A DNA stretch of 64,000 nt from Scylla paramamosain (Eukaryota; Arthropoda; Malacostraca; Decapoda; Portunidae). Made by a program: the position numbers and the translations under genes. The notes beneath the pieces were generated by a model that was not told the DNA's origin, searched no databases, and saw nothing but the letters and a program-made list of their open reading frames with translations. The stretch lies in contig NW_026973754.1 in assembly GCF_035594125.1 (NCBI RefSeq), positions 136,001-200,000 on the forward strand, in the 5' to 3' direction. This document shows, piece after piece, positions 34,995-47,371 of this stretch. Position 1 is the stretch's first letter; each line of letters starts with the position of its first letter.

Positions 34995-35215
34995 ACAAAT
35001 AAACAAACAAAAAACAAACAAACAAACAAACACAAAAAAGACAAAGAATAAAACAAAAGCCAAAAAAAGAAAGAAATGGAAAAAACACTAAAAGAAAAGA
35101 AAAAAACGAAAAAAAAGAAAAAAAATGAAGAACAGAAGAAGAAGTAGAGGAAGAAGAAGAAGAAGAAGAAGAAGAAGAAGAAGAAGAAGAAGAAGAAGAA
35201 GAAGAAGAAAAAAAA
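33231..35215. repeat. dense microsatellite region, no gene
   Basis: (GT)n 33231-33299; (CT)n 33526-33605 with small breaks; (CT)n 34131-34179 and 34390-34447; (GA)n 34530-34620; (GGA)n 34721-34769; (GAA)n 34853-34933; (ACA)n about 34943-34994; (GAA)n about 35140-35210. The spacers are GA-rich on the plus strand. Confidence 0.9.
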
Positions 35216-36440
35216 AAAAGAAAGAAGACCAACAAAAAGAAAAAAAAAAGAGATCCATCAATTCCATTCAGATAAACATCATCCCTCCCTCTCTCCCTTC
35301 TCCCACCCCCATCACCCCCACAACTTTTCCCCTCACCGTGGCCTTGACTTTCTTGTAATAACTTGTTCTTTTTTAGAACATAGTGTATTTATCACACAAC
35401 ATGGTCAAGTTGACATTATATTATTTTGTTGACTTGTGTCGTTCATAACCACAGGGTTCCATATAAATTGCACAATTGTTCTTCTCTGCATCACTGCATC
35501 TTTGTTTATTGATGCCTAATGGTAATAATGGCGTTGTAGCTTTCTTTATCAAGTACATTTGAGGCAATAAATATACAAAATATGCTGTGGGATATTATGA
35601 AGTTACTGTATGTTATACATTGTATTATTTTTATGAAATGAAAGTATTATGATCGTCAAAGACGGTCGGTGTAATTGGTGTTGCCGGTTTGGAAAGGGAA
35701 GATGTGTTGGCGCGGTGGACCATCTGCCTCACTCCTCTCACCGTCATGCCCATGGTGTGCGCAACCCGGTCATATGGCCTGTTTGGATAATGCTTAATGT
35801 TACTATAATGTATAGGTCAATTGTATTTCTTCATTATTCTCTTGATTAAAATCACGATATTGTTATATGAATGATCATGCATATGAATATCTATACGGGC
35901 ACGAATGAAACGTGTCCGTATTATGTAAACATGGAACGAGCTATATTATGTATAACAAATTCTCTTACATACCAATTAAATGGTGGGGGAGACGATGTAA
36001 AGGGGTGTTGGCGCGTAACATTTATGATCTACCCACATTCTCGTCAGCCTCATCCCCCTTCCCCACCACCTGTGCAAACCAGTAATTAGACGAAAATAAA
36101 AATATCCACCTACCTATTCAGACTTATGTATGTTGCACCACGGGTCCTCTCACTCCTGTACAATGTAGCGAGGCGAAGAACAAATGCCGTCCTGCATCCA
36201 CGTGGGCAATGGAGCAACATGCCTGACATCGTTGATGGTTGTTGTGCTTGTAGGCGGGTGTAGGCGGGGCTAGACGAGTACCCCACATTCGTTCGAATGT
36301 GCATACGACCTTAGTGACCATGCCTGGCTTCGGCTTAATATACAGGAGTAAACTCCTTCGTAAACACATATAGCAATATGCTATGTGGGCCATAAATTAT
36401 GTAGGGGCACTTGTTTTTCATGAAGACAGGTTATGTGCCT
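35216..36440. other. no gene recognised upstream of the piggyBac remnant
   Basis: AT-rich, unique-looking sequence. The 5' part of the piggyBac element may lie here, but I could not identify terminal repeats or a TTAA target pair. Confidence 0.4.
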
Positions 36441-36651
36441 GTATTCTGAAAAAAAGCTTTGCTCTCACACCAGACTGTTTTCAAAGGACACAATGATGAT
36501 CACACGGGTTTTCAAGACTGCTTTTCCCTTTGATGGTGTAGAAACCTTACCAGTCTGTCACGAGGACCGTAGAAACATCCTTAAAACCCGTGTAATTTCT
36601 ACTACAGCCTCTTGAAAGTATTCGGATGCGGGCAGATATGTTTCCGGATAC
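36441..36651 (+). mobile_element. MITE-family copy, 211 bp
   Basis: The ends are short inverted repeats (GTATTCTGAAA and the complement of GTATCCGGAAA). The interior follows the family: a 'gctttgctctc' block, 'gactgttttcaaagg', 'cgggttttcaaga', and 'cttaaaacccgtgtaa'. Confidence 0.75.
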
Positions 36652-36875
36652 TGTGTAGGGTCTCTATAGACATCTGTTGTGTTTTGCTTTACTCTGCGAG
36701 AATTAACGTGTAAGTTGTGTGATGCGGGAACAGCTAGCCTGGGTGGACCTCCCCTCCTTTCTTCTTCCTCGGCTCGCTACGTACTGGGGTGGCGCCGCGC
36801 GCCAGTAAGTGATCCAAGCCTTACAGGAAACACTTAGCAAATGACTGATTAAATTTTTTTCGGCTGTTTTTTACA

Positions 36876-38248
36876 GTGGAAATAATGAAAACCATAGTTG
36901 AAGAAACAAACAAATTCTACGGTTTTACGATTGCTTGCAGAGTACTTTTACCCAACTCTCGCTTCCTAGACTGGCATCCAACAACTGTAAGGGAAATGAA
37001 TTCTTTCCTGGCACTTATTATGCTGATGGGGCTGAATCTTAAAGAAAAGTATAAGCTTTACTGGTCGACTGATCCACTTCATCACGTGCCAGTTTTCAGT
37101 AAAGTGATGTCAGTAAACAGATTCACTGCCTTCCTGCAGTCCCTACATTTCCATGGCAACACAAAACCCACTGACGATGATAGAATGAGAAAGATACATT
37201 TGCAACCGCTTCAAATCAACATTCAGGCCATTTCAGAAGTTGGTTATTGATGAAAGTCAGGTACTCTGGCGGGGTCATTTGTATTTTCGCCAGTACATCT
37301 GAACGAAGCGTCATAGATTTGGCTTGAAATTATATGTTCCCTGTGATTGTGAAACTGGCTTCATATTAGACATGATTCTGTACTTAGGAGCTGGAACAGA
37401 CATAAACCTAACGCAGGGACTGGGCAAGTCAGGGAGTGTTGTAAGCACTATGCTTGAGCCTTATTTGGGTAAGGGACACATTTTATATGTTGACAACTGG
37501 TACACCAGCCCTTCTCTTTTTCATTTCCTACACGAAAATATGACAGGGGCCTGCGGAACAGTGAAAGCAAATAGGAAGTTTATGCCTAAATATCCCTCTA
37601 AACTCGTGAAAGGAGAAGTCATCCACAAACAAGCAAATAATAATATTCTCTCACTTAAGTGGAAAGACAAGAGAGAAGTTCATTTGCTTACCACTGTTCA
37701 TGAGGCAAAAATGGAGTGGAGTGAAGACACTGAGCGCTGCACGGGTACCTTCATCTGCAAGCCTCAAGGTGTGATTCATTACAACCTAAACATGAGGTTG
37801 TTTGATAAAAGTGACAGTATGATGTCGACAGTGGAATGCAAACGCAAACAATGAAATGGTACAAAAAACTGTTTTTCCATCTTGTTGACTGTGCCACTCT
37901 CATGCACACATCCTGTACCAGGGCAGCACAGGGAAGAAGAGAACACTGTATAATTTCACCACAGAGGTTGTGAGACAGCTTCTCGAACAGTACTCTGAGC
38001 CACGAAATGGGGTAAGAAGGCGTGGGGCCGCAAATGGTGATGACCCTACACGCCTCACAGGACGTCAATTTCCAAAGAGCATCCCTGCCACGCCGTGTGA
38101 GAAAAAAAAGCAGAGGCCTTGTCACGTGTGTCGCACATCAACACAGCGACCCATAGCACGGAAAGACACGCGATATATGTGTGTGGAATGTAATATTGCT
38201 GCTCTCTGCCTAGAACCGTGCTTTGAGCAGTATCATACCCTAAAGTAA
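36876..38248 (+). pseudogene. piggyBac-type transposase (PGBD4-like), decayed
   Basis: Four collinear pieces in shifting frames. The first (36876-37248) has the piggyBac N-core (FLALIMLMGLNLK, YWSTDPLHHVPVFSKVMS). A shift follows. The next frame carries KLVIDESQVLWRG with the first catalytic aspartate (37249), then a TGA. The frame 37324-37854 then has KLYVPCDCETGFILDM, GLGKSGSVV, the second aspartate in ILYVDNWYTSP (37492), and LNMRLFDKSD with the third (DKSD at 37804-37815). After another break, EVVRQLLEQY leads to a C-terminal zinc-finger region (CHVC...C..C...LC..PCFEQYH). The three-aspartate order and cysteine tail identify the family. With at least three breaks it is not functional. Element ends were not found. 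Confidence 0.87.
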
Positions 38249-38397
38249 TGCTAAATGTGTCACATAATCATGTACACAGTGTATGCAACAAATGGAGAAA
38301 AATAGGCACAGGAAATAAGTAAGCAGTAAAAAAAATAAAATAAATCAGGAGAAAAGTTTGTAAGGAATATACTTGTAAATGATTGAATGAAGTAAAC

Positions 38398-39160
38398 TCC
38401 AATCCCTCCTCAGGATCCCTCTAAGCGAAGGTGCCTCTGGCGTTTTGCCTCTGTTGGTGGGGAAACCTGAGGAGGCATTTTGCTGATTTTTCTTGGAATG
38501 ACTACTGCCTCCGTGTCAGAGACCCGTCTCTGTGTGCTGAGCGCATAACAGAGGTGATAGTGTCTGGCATGGAGGCGTACATTCCTCACTCTTTTTCTCG
38601 ACCTAAACCTTCCAAACCTTGGTTTAACACAGCTTGTTCTCGTGCTATACATGATAGAGAGGTGGCCCACAAAAGGTACTTAAGCCTTCCATCACCAGAA
38701 TCTCATGTACTTTATATTTCTGCCCGGAACCATGCCAAGTCTGTTCTCCAACTAGCCAAAAACTCCTTCATCAACAGAAAGTGTCAAAACCTTTCAAGAT
38801 CTAACTCCCCTCGTGACTTCTGGCATCTGGCCAAAAATATCTCCAATAACTTTGCTTCTTCTTCTTTCCCTCCTTTATTTCAACCAGATGGCACCACTGT
38901 TATCACATCTATCTCTTAAGCTGAACTCTTCGCTCAAACCTTTGCTAAAAACTCTACCTTGGACGATTCTGGGCTTGTTCCTCCCTCTCCTCCACCCTCT
39001 GACTACTTCATGCTACCTATTAAATTTCTTCGCAATGATGTTTGCCCTTGCAGGCCTAAACCCTCGGAAGGCTTATGGACCTGATGGCGTCCCTCCTATT
39101 GTTCTCCGAAACTGTGCCTCCGTGCTTGCACCTTGCCTAGTCAAACTACTGTATACAATT
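38398..39160 (+). mobile_element. Jockey-like non-LTR retrotransposon fragment (linker and start of reverse transcriptase)
   Basis: The frame reads DPSLCAERITEVIVSGMEAYIP, KPWFNTACSRAIHDREVAHK, ARNHAKSVLQLAKNSFINRK and PRDFWHLAKNI. This is the segment between endonuclease and reverse transcriptase in a Jockey-like family I associate with decapod genomes. A stop at 38917-38919 and a frameshift near 39040 break it, and the next frame continues ALAGLNPRKAYGPDGVPPIVL. It is cut at both ends. It may belong to the same family as the remnant at 22996-23329 and 26844-27178. Confidence 0.83.
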
Positions 39161-39279
39161 AAAATTTAAGGGAAGCTCGCTACGCCACCACCAACACAAG
39201 GTGCTCAGTGGTCTGTGTCTGTGTCAACGTTCTCAAACATAACATAACTCTCTGGAGAAGCTTTATTGGTCCCTTTGAC

Positions 39280-39350
<71 letters not shown>

Positions 39351-39684
39351 TGTGTGTGTGTGTACTACGCCTTAACAGAGAACGCCAATCAGGGAAGGGG
39401 GCAATTTGGAGGGTGAGTTTAAGTAGGGATTGATAGTTTTTCTATAGGGTAACCTTTCCTTCTGGTGCCTCGATCGCCTCTCAGCAGACTCTCCCTTTTT
39501 TTGTCGCTTTTTCCGCCCCCTCCTCTACATCCCCGTTAATTCCCTTTAGTCCCAGGCTGCCTTCACGCAGGATGCTCATGGCCTTCTTCCTTTAGCGGCG
39601 GTGTTCAGTGTTCACTGTGGTCACGTGCGTCAGAAATTACATACGTGAAGCAGTAGACCTTGACTTGAGCAGCCACCACCCGCC
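39161..39684. other. no gene; (GA)n microsatellite
   Basis: (GA)n at 39282-39350 followed by a short (GT)n. The remaining sequence has no recognisable element. Confidence 0.6.
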
Positions 39685-39885
39685 ATGATGTTGGTGGGAG
39701 GGGCGGGGCGCCTTTCCCACACTCGCCCCGCACCCGCCTCGCTTCCAATCAGCCCTTTGTCTTTCCCAGCCGTTGGCCGCGCCTCACGCCAGTCAGGGAG
39801 GAGCCTCGGCCAGGCTGGCCTATCACGTGGCGGCGGGCTTCCCTGCTCACGCTGTCACCCAATGGAGGAGCAAAGAGAGGCAGCT
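39685..39885. promoter_or_regulatory. GC-rich promoter-like block
   Basis: In an AT-rich window this 200-bp stretch is GC- and CpG-rich. It holds a GC box (GGGGCGGGGC near 39700), CCAAT-type motifs (CCAATCAG near 39746, CCAATGG near 39860), and a CACGTGG E box (near 39825). No exon can be tied to it on either strand, so the call is suggestive only. A (GGA)n array follows at 39890-39965. Confidence 0.35.
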
Positions 39886-40934
39886 GGAGGAGGAGGAGGA
39901 GGAGGAGGAGGAAGAGGAAGAGGAAGAGGAAGAGGAGGAGGAGGAGGAGGAGGAGGAGGAGGAGGGTGATGTGTTGCTACAAGCTCATGTTGCTTCTGAC
40001 AATAAATTTGGTGTCGCGTGTGTCAGAATTCACACAGGCCTGAATTATTGCTTCACAAGGTCTGAAGGGGCGTGGAACTCTGAAATATGGTGATGAAAAA
40101 CTGCAACACATCACAGCTGACGCACGCACGCGGAACAGTTATTGAGTGCGGCGGAATGAGGGAAGCAACAAAACGCAATACAAGTACAAGCATGGACAAA
40201 AGTCGAGTAACATTCTGTATTGACTTTCACTGCATCGAACATTTTGACATTTCTCTGCCTTTAAGTCCTCTGACCCGCAGACACTCTGTTCTCTGTTCCG
40301 TAAGGAGGCTGTCAGCAGACCACACTTCAAATTGAGGAAAAGTTAAACACAATGGAAATGAGTGCAAAATGTTACACTTTTGATCACGCCTGTACTTGAT
40401 AGAGGGTCTGTGTCAAGGCATGTACAGCTACTGACACACTAAATTAAAAGATTACGCACCGGTCAAGGTTGTGAGTCCTCTGAACGAGGCGCCAAAAGTG
40501 TACAGTGGTTAACGTGAATGCGAGAGCTGTTGGTTAGAGAAATTTATGGGTAGGAATGCGAGGAAGATATAGACAAACATGTTTTATACAGAGACAGCCA
40601 CTTACAAGTCTACAGGCAAGCTTCGTGCAGTTTCCTATATAGTCTTATGCAGCAGAATGAGTACTGGTGGTTGGTGAGGTCTGGTTGTGTGTGGAGGCAT
40701 TTGGGCAGACTGAAGCCATCAAGTATTTGGTGGCACTGATTGGGAAGGGACGGAAGTGTTCGAGGGAAGGTGAAAGGGTAGCAGAGAGAAGAAAAACAAA
40801 AGGGAAAGGCAGTTACTGTTTTATGGCATCATGCAAGGCTGAAAACGTTGTGTGTGGGAAGACATTTGAAGAGAAGTATAGTTTTACAGTAACATTTGTA
40901 TATTTGCTGTGTTTGAAAAATTCCAGTTTGATGG
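39886..40934. other. no gene recognised
   Basis: Starts with a (GGA)n array (39890-39965), then unique-looking sequence with short, unconvincing frames. Confidence 0.45.
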
Positions 40935-41070
40935 TAATAGGACTAGCGTGTTCAGTTCACACCCATCACCCGATTCCAAGAGATGACGGGTTCGAATCCC
41001 AGGCAGAGAGGAGATAGATTATGTTTACCTGCTGTCACGCCGCAGTCTGTGTTCACCTGGGAAGAAACTC
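40935..41070 (+). mobile_element. tRNA-derived SINE (second, different family)
   Basis: A perfect B box (GGTTCGAATCC, 40989-40999) follows a tRNA-like stretch, and a body with 'gatagattatgtttacctgc' and 'gttcacctgggaa' comes after. The A box is diverged. The body differs from the SINE at 28865, so this is another family. Confidence 0.6.
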
Positions 41071-41240
41071 GTCATGCAAACCAGTGAAGCCGCAAATATA
41101 TGCTACAGTCTCTCTTTCTGTTATCTCTAATATATATACTGTTCTCTACACTTTTTCTTTTTTTATCTCATTTAACTTGACTCCATTTTCCTTGATGACA
41201 TCGTTTCTTGTATTCCCTTTACTGTTACATTTAATTTACT

Positions 41241-41297
41241 TATTATTATTATCATTATTGTTATTATTATTATTATTATCATTATTATTATTATTAT
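41241..41297. repeat. (TTA)n microsatellite
   Basis: TTA repeats with interspersed TCA and TTG units. Confidence 0.9.
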
Positions 41298-41767
41298 ATT
41301 TTTTGACGTGCGGGTCTCCTGCTCTATCAGAGGCAAGACGGTGCCTGCTAAAGAAGGAGTCTGGTTTTCGCACAAATATATTATAACAATAACAAAAACA
41401 ACAGCTTCCACAACAGCGTGCTAAAAGTAGTGGAGATAAGACAGTGATACCCTGACTTAGATACAGTGTTCCTTGCACATGCGCCTCTCTTCCCCCACGG
41501 CTTCCCTGCCATTACGCCCTCTACCCCCCTCCCGCTGTACCATTAATCATCCCGTGTTGGTATTACATAGATAACGCTCCGCCGAATTTGCTACCTGTAT
41601 AGATATAACCCTACTTAAGACCCGCCACGTTACCATGCTGATTCCCTCCCTCATACGTGGCTCCCATCGCGTGATGCTCCGCGTCTTATCATCTACTTAT
41701 CTATTTTTATAAAGTGTGATAATGTGTGCACAGGTTTACACGAGACACTCTTGTTTTCCAGTCATTC

Positions 41768-42053
41768 TTGGACCTGACCTAACCTAATCTAATCTATCCT
41801 AGCCAAACTAAACTAAAGAAAACAAAAGAAAACCAAATCTAACCTAACCTAACTTGACCGACTCAAACCCAAACCAACCTAACCTAGTCTCACTCAACTT
41901 GACCAAACCTAACCTAACCTAACCCAAACGAAACCTAATCTAACTTAATCTAACTTGACCAAACCAACCAAACTCAACCAAACACAACGAAACCTAACCT
42001 GAGAGAACTTAATGTACCCTAACCCTACCTAAGCCTAGCCAAGTCAAACTAAA
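41768..42053 (-). repeat. degenerate telomere-type (CCTAA)n block
   Basis: About 285 bp of imperfect CCTAA units, the complement of TTAGG, including runs such as CCTAACCTAACCTAA near 41910, mixed with AACTTGACCAAAC-like variants. A (CA)n tract follows directly. It looks like an old interstitial telomeric block. Confidence 0.8.
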
Positions 42054-42294
<241 letters not shown>

Positions 42295-42402
42295 GAAAAT
42301 ATACCCAAACTTTAAACAAGAAAGAAAAAGAACAGTTTATCGAAATACAAGACACTTTTTGTAAGGAGCGTGGTGAGAAGACAGTAAGATACATTATACT
42401 GA

Positions 42403-42615
42403 TCACAAGGACTCCGAGGGTCAAGGCCAGAGAGAGACCAGGCAGAATATTACCAGGAATAGTGGCAGCGTTCTGAAACACTTCGTTGTCTCAGCAGGAC
42501 TTGCCGAGAGAAAAGCCACGCTGCCCACAAGGCTTCCGAGGGTCAAGGCCAGAGAGAGCGGGTAAAACAACAGCAAAAAAAGTTACTGCGTTCTAAATCA
42601 CTTTGTTCTTTCATC
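42403..42615 (+). repeat. tandem duplication of about 120 bp
   Basis: Two units share 'tccgagggtcaaggccagag' and a later 'gcgttctgaaacactt'-like segment (42470 and 42589). Confidence 0.75.
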
Positions 42616-42745
42616 GTGGCGATCACTGGCCACGGAAACTTAGTCGAATTCTCATGGGTATTTTTTTTCATTGACGATACAGACTGCTTGTTGAAAGATC
42701 ACTTGAATCATGAAAACATCCTTGGTGTCCACAACAGTTTTCATT
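42585..42745 (+). mobile_element. MITE-family copy, diverged
   Basis: Starts TTCTAAATCACTTTG, then follows the family order ('ggccacggaaacttag', 'attctcatgggtattttt', 'cattgacgatacaga'). The right end is unclear. Confidence 0.55.
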
Positions 42746-43183
42746 AGACTCTGTGAAAATTAATCGTAGTGGAGTACAGAGGTGTTTAAGAACGCTGTTC
42801 CAGGAATATATTTAATGAAAGAGTAAGGATGTATTGACTAAAAATTAGGAAAACTGGAATTGTAATACGTTTAATTTCTCAAAGATCTGATAGGCAAGTT
42901 TAAAGTTATCAGACAAGGAGTGAATGAAAAGTGTAATCTGATAGGGAGAAAATACTAAGGGATGTAAACTTTCCCAGTCATGTGAAAAAGAGAGAGTAAA
43001 GAAACAAATTAATGAAAAAGAAAAAAAAAAAAAACTGTTGTAGATGTCGTTGGTTTGGCGTCACACATCACAAAGGAATTATTGACAAGATTTCCATTAC
43101 TGGCTGGTGGTAAATACTGTGACAGTCGATGACGTGTATTCTAGCGAACAGAGAGTGTCTACTAATGCTTTCCACTTCAGAAA

Positions 43184-43480
43184 TTAAATTGTCAGTGGAG
43201 ACGTGGAGACAAATTCCCTTGGTTATACTTTTTTTTTTTTTTTTTTTTTTTGCTAGATGTGGTGGTGGACACTAAAATAGTACAGTCAGTAGAAGAGAAG
43301 AGAGAAATTGATTGGGTTAGTCTCTTTTCGCCGCTATTAGTAAGGATGGTGGTAGACAATGAAATTAAATAGTCAGTAGAGCTGTAAAGACAAACTGCGT
43401 TGGTTAACATTTTTACTGCTGCTAGAGGTGGTGGTGGTGGTGGTGGTGGTGGTGGTGGTTGTGGTGGTGGACAGTGAAAT
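43184..43480 (+). repeat. three tandem units of about 115-120 bp containing GGT repeats
   Basis: Each unit has a 'gctagaggtggtggtgg'-like block and a 'gtcagtagagctgtaaagacaaa'-like block. One is interrupted by a T-run (43229-43251) and one by a (GGT)n expansion (43428-43470). Confidence 0.7.
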
Positions 43481-44115
43481 CCATTACGAGAGACTGGTAA
43501 TAATGTGGGTATAGTTACATTCGAGCTGCGGGCATCACCACCTGTGTTTATAGTGATATTCAGTGATACTCGTAATATAATGTGATGCACTACGAAAGTC
43601 TGTGGCTGTAGTAAGGAGCCCATAGAGGGAATCCCTAAGTAAAAACGGAAACAATATAAATAAATAGATACCTTATTCCTTTAATTTTGTACTGACTTAT
43701 GTGTTAGGTTCATTTTAGCAAAGGAAACACTGATGATTACCATGAAGCAAACCTGAAATAAGATATACCATACAATTTCATGCATCAAGCTAAGAAAGAC
43801 GTGCAATACACACAAACGAGTAGTTAGTACAAACAATTAACACACACAGTGCTGCAAAATTCAGAATTCCCAGTAACGTGAACGCGAGCGAGCAAGTAAC
43901 GGTATCGTGGACAAAGACAACCGATACTAAGATAGGAAAGAAGAGAGACAACTACCAACTTTACCAAGAAAAATACCACAATATGTGGACCCAAAAAAAT
44001 ATATATAAGAATTTCTGTCGCCATCCTATGACAACTGACTCTCACAGAAAAAAAAGGAAAAAAAAGACAAAAAAGGTGAGGCTTAGAAGCATATTTCTAG
44101 TAATTGGTGTTGCAG

Positions 44116-44213
<98 letters not shown>

Positions 44214-45300
44214 TCCTCACTGTCCATTTCATTTTCGATCATATTCTCTTTCCCTCCCTCGGACCCTAGTTCAGGGTTGGAGAGGTGGTTCAAATTTAGA
44301 ACAATTAAGAAAAATAAAAAGTAAAAAGTATAAGTTAAGCTGGCTCAGATTTGAATATATTACGTAATTACAATTGAAGGTGTACTGGTAATTTCCAGTC
44401 TGTTGAGCGCGTTCCCTCAGTCTCATGTTTTCTGATCTGCTAGGACAGGCAGATGCAGGATGAGTGTCAGCGGATCAGAGGACTTATGGTTAAGGTTGAG
44501 GGACAACGCTAACACAACACAGTACAATTGAGTGTATACAGAAAGATACTCTTACTTCTGACCATCAATGTGCTGTTGGCGTGGAGGTGAGGCGTGGAGG
44601 CGGCCTTGAGGACGTTACACACTCATAACAACGTTTATTCGCGACCTTGAAAGTTACGTAGTTGGTCACCTTGAATGTTTTGACGTGAAACTTAGTGGGT
44701 CACATGACCTGCAGCGTCACTTAACGGCGACGTGCAACACTGAGTCTTGTATGATGGCTTCAAGTGTTGACAAGAGAGAAAAGGGGGGAAAAAAAAGATG
44801 GAAAATGTTATGTACGTAAATGTTAAAATAAAGTAACTAAGAAGACATCAATATATGAAACATGAGAAAAGTAGATGTTTTCATTTACATAATGCAGTTC
44901 AAAGATAATGAATAGATACCAAGAATATTTTTTTCTAAAATGAATGAATGAATACGTTTGAGTATTCAGGTCACGAATAGATACAATGAAGAAACGGAAT
45001 AAAGTTAATAATGTAAATAATGTGATGAAAATTCGGGGAAAGGAAAGAAATATATGCAAAAATTTCCGTGTTATAATCAAATTATCAAAAACATTTACTA
45101 TAAGAAAAGAAAAAAAGAGAAAATAAGTAAGTTTTAGATAAAGTTATTAAAGGTCGAAAACACTTCGCAAGAAAAAAAAAGTACAAAAAAAAGAAAATAA
45201 TATGTTTTGCAACATTTCAGTGACGCAACCCAGGGGTCACAAACAGATGCAATGAACGTTAATCAAGCAGCCATGATCCTTAAAGTCATGACCTTCAGAG
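43481..45300. other. no gene recognised; (CT)n at 44118-44211
   Basis: AT-rich sequence. Two possible nuclear-receptor half sites (complement of TCAAGGTCG and TCAAGGTGA) lie at about 44641-44675. No reading frame is supported. Confidence 0.45.
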
Positions 45301-45308
45301 CATCACGA

Positions 45309-45409
45309 TGACCTTGACCTGATTCACCGACGCTCCGGCCGCCACCCTCGCCTCTGCCACCACCGCTACCGCCTCCTCCGCCACCGCCATCGCCGCCATG
45401 TCAGAATCT
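45309..45409 (+). promoter_or_regulatory. possible first exon and promoter-proximal site
   Basis: The complement of TCAGGTCAAGGTCA (45309-45322) contains TCAAGGTCA, a perfect FTZ-F1/SF-1/ERR-type monomer site. Seventy-five bases on, a CCGCC-rich stretch ends in gccgccATGT (ATG at 45398). It has four codons (MSES) before a donor-like GTAAGA at 45410. This would suit a short first coding exon, but no downstream exon could be found in the window. Speculative. Confidence 0.22.
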
Positions 45410-45602
45410 GTAAGAACTTCATGATACGCGTGTCGAACCTGTCAGGCCTCGTCTTGCATTCCTTGCCGCTTAAAATATTATACGGAGCGATAGCAAGTTT
45501 TTTCCTTGTTATTTTTCCTTTTTTTTTTCCATTCCGTCCGCGCTGGCATCCGTTCCTTGGCGGCGTTCAGTGTTGTATACCAAACAACCTTATGCTCCAC
45601 TG

Positions 45603-46305
45603 GGAAAATATTGTCTTGACTTTATTTCCAGTTATTTTCCTTCTCTTCCCTCTATGAACCTTTCTGAAGGACGAAAAAATTTTTGGGAATTCAATATATC
45701 GCTCTTTTTTTCATTGTTGCAAAGAATCTTGTGCTTCACAAGAAATATACTGTCGTGACTTTATTTCCAATTATTTATTTATTTTTTTCTGTATTTTCTC
45801 TCTGATGTTTCCTGGAGGTGATGGAATGTCAGGAATTCAAGATAGCTCTGCCTTTTTTTCTCTCTTTTACTTTTATCTCTCAAACACAAAGGCCACAAAA
45901 AATGGGGTACTACCAAGAAAAATAAGAAAACGAGTCGCTATACACACACACAGTTAACAAAATCAAAAGCAAACTCGCCAAACAAGAAAAAAAAAAATGC
46001 TAAGAGAATTTTGTGTTCAATCAGCGCCATTCCTCCATACTTTTTTCTTTTGTCACCATTTCACTTTTCCATTTGTTGATCTATTTTTCATTGTCCTTAA
46101 CGACCTTTATTTTCCCTTGGCCTTCACCCTCCACTATACGTATTTTTCCATTTCATCAGCGACGTTGCTATGTGTTTCTATTCATTTATCTATTTGTCTC
46201 ATGTAATCTTATTCCTTAACTGACTTTAATCTTCCTCTGTCCTTCATCTTTCATTATGCCTATTCTTCCTTTTCATCAGTGGCATTGCTAAATATGCGTT
46301 TATGT

Positions 46306-46340
<35 letters not shown>

Positions 46341-46400
46341 TGTAATCTTATTCCTTAAATAAACTTCATCTACCTTTGTCCTTCATCCTCGCTGGCCGCA
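45603..46400 (+). repeat. local tandem duplications of about 130-145 bp
   Basis: 45603-45720 and 45744-45865 are related (shared 'gactttatttccagttattt' and 'ggaattcaa'). A second, T-rich set of three units at about 46080-46205, 46206-46332 and 46333-46400 shares 'cttattccttaa', 'tccttcatc' and 'catcagtggcattgcta', with an intervening (TTTA)n (46303-46340). Confidence 0.7.
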
Positions 46401-46710
46401 CATCTTCAAAAGGCGGTGTTTTCATTTACACGAATAACACCCGCGCGTGATGTCGGCTCCGCGTCCTGTCTCTTTCACCGCTTTCAAAATAACACACACA
46501 CACAAAAAAAGAAAAAAGCAGAATCATAGAAACTTCATGCGGCAGTGGGTGGTTTTTAACAAGTCAATTTCCAGTTATCGGGGTAAATACTGGCGTGGCC
46601 TTGACTCTACATCAGTGCCTCGTGTTTTTGTGCAAGTGCAGCGTGAATGGCGGTCACTTTGGCGTGTGTTTGTTTGGGGTAATGGAGTAAATAACCCATA
46701 GGAGGTGGTG

Positions 46711-46795
<85 letters not shown>

Positions 46796-47275
46796 AGACG
46801 ATCCGTGATGGTCCTCGTCACGTCTCCCAGCGGACACGTCAAATACAAAATTAGTGACGCTCGTTTGGTCCAGTAATTAAAGGGGAATGACGAGATGGAA
46901 CCAAATGGACCTCGGGAGAGGCTTCAGGAACCCTTTTGTCCAAGTGGTCCTCTCATTTCCTCCCCTCCCTTCACTTTCCTCCCCTCACTTCCCTCCCCTA
47001 GCTTCCCTCCACACTCTCCCTCTCCCTCTCCCTCTCTCTCTCCATTCCGCCAGAATCGCTGGTTGAAGTTTGAAGTTAGCTGGCAATACGAGAAAGCCAA
47101 GCGCGCCATATCATCATTCTGTCCGATAATTAAGAGCAGGAGTTAGGCTTCTCGTGTTTCCTGCAACGAGAGACATCGGTGCTAGTGAGAGGAGAGTGAG
47201 GGGGTTGGACTGGACGATGGTCTGGATGTCCTTGCTGTGAGAGAGACAGGGGAGGAAGGGGAGGAAGAGCGCTCT

Positions 47276-47371
<96 letters not shown>

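Noticed and set aside
35649..36089. Small frames upstream of the piggyBac remnant as its missing N-terminus
   Set aside because: Their sequences show no piggyBac N-terminal features, and I could not trace a splice or frameshift path into 36876.
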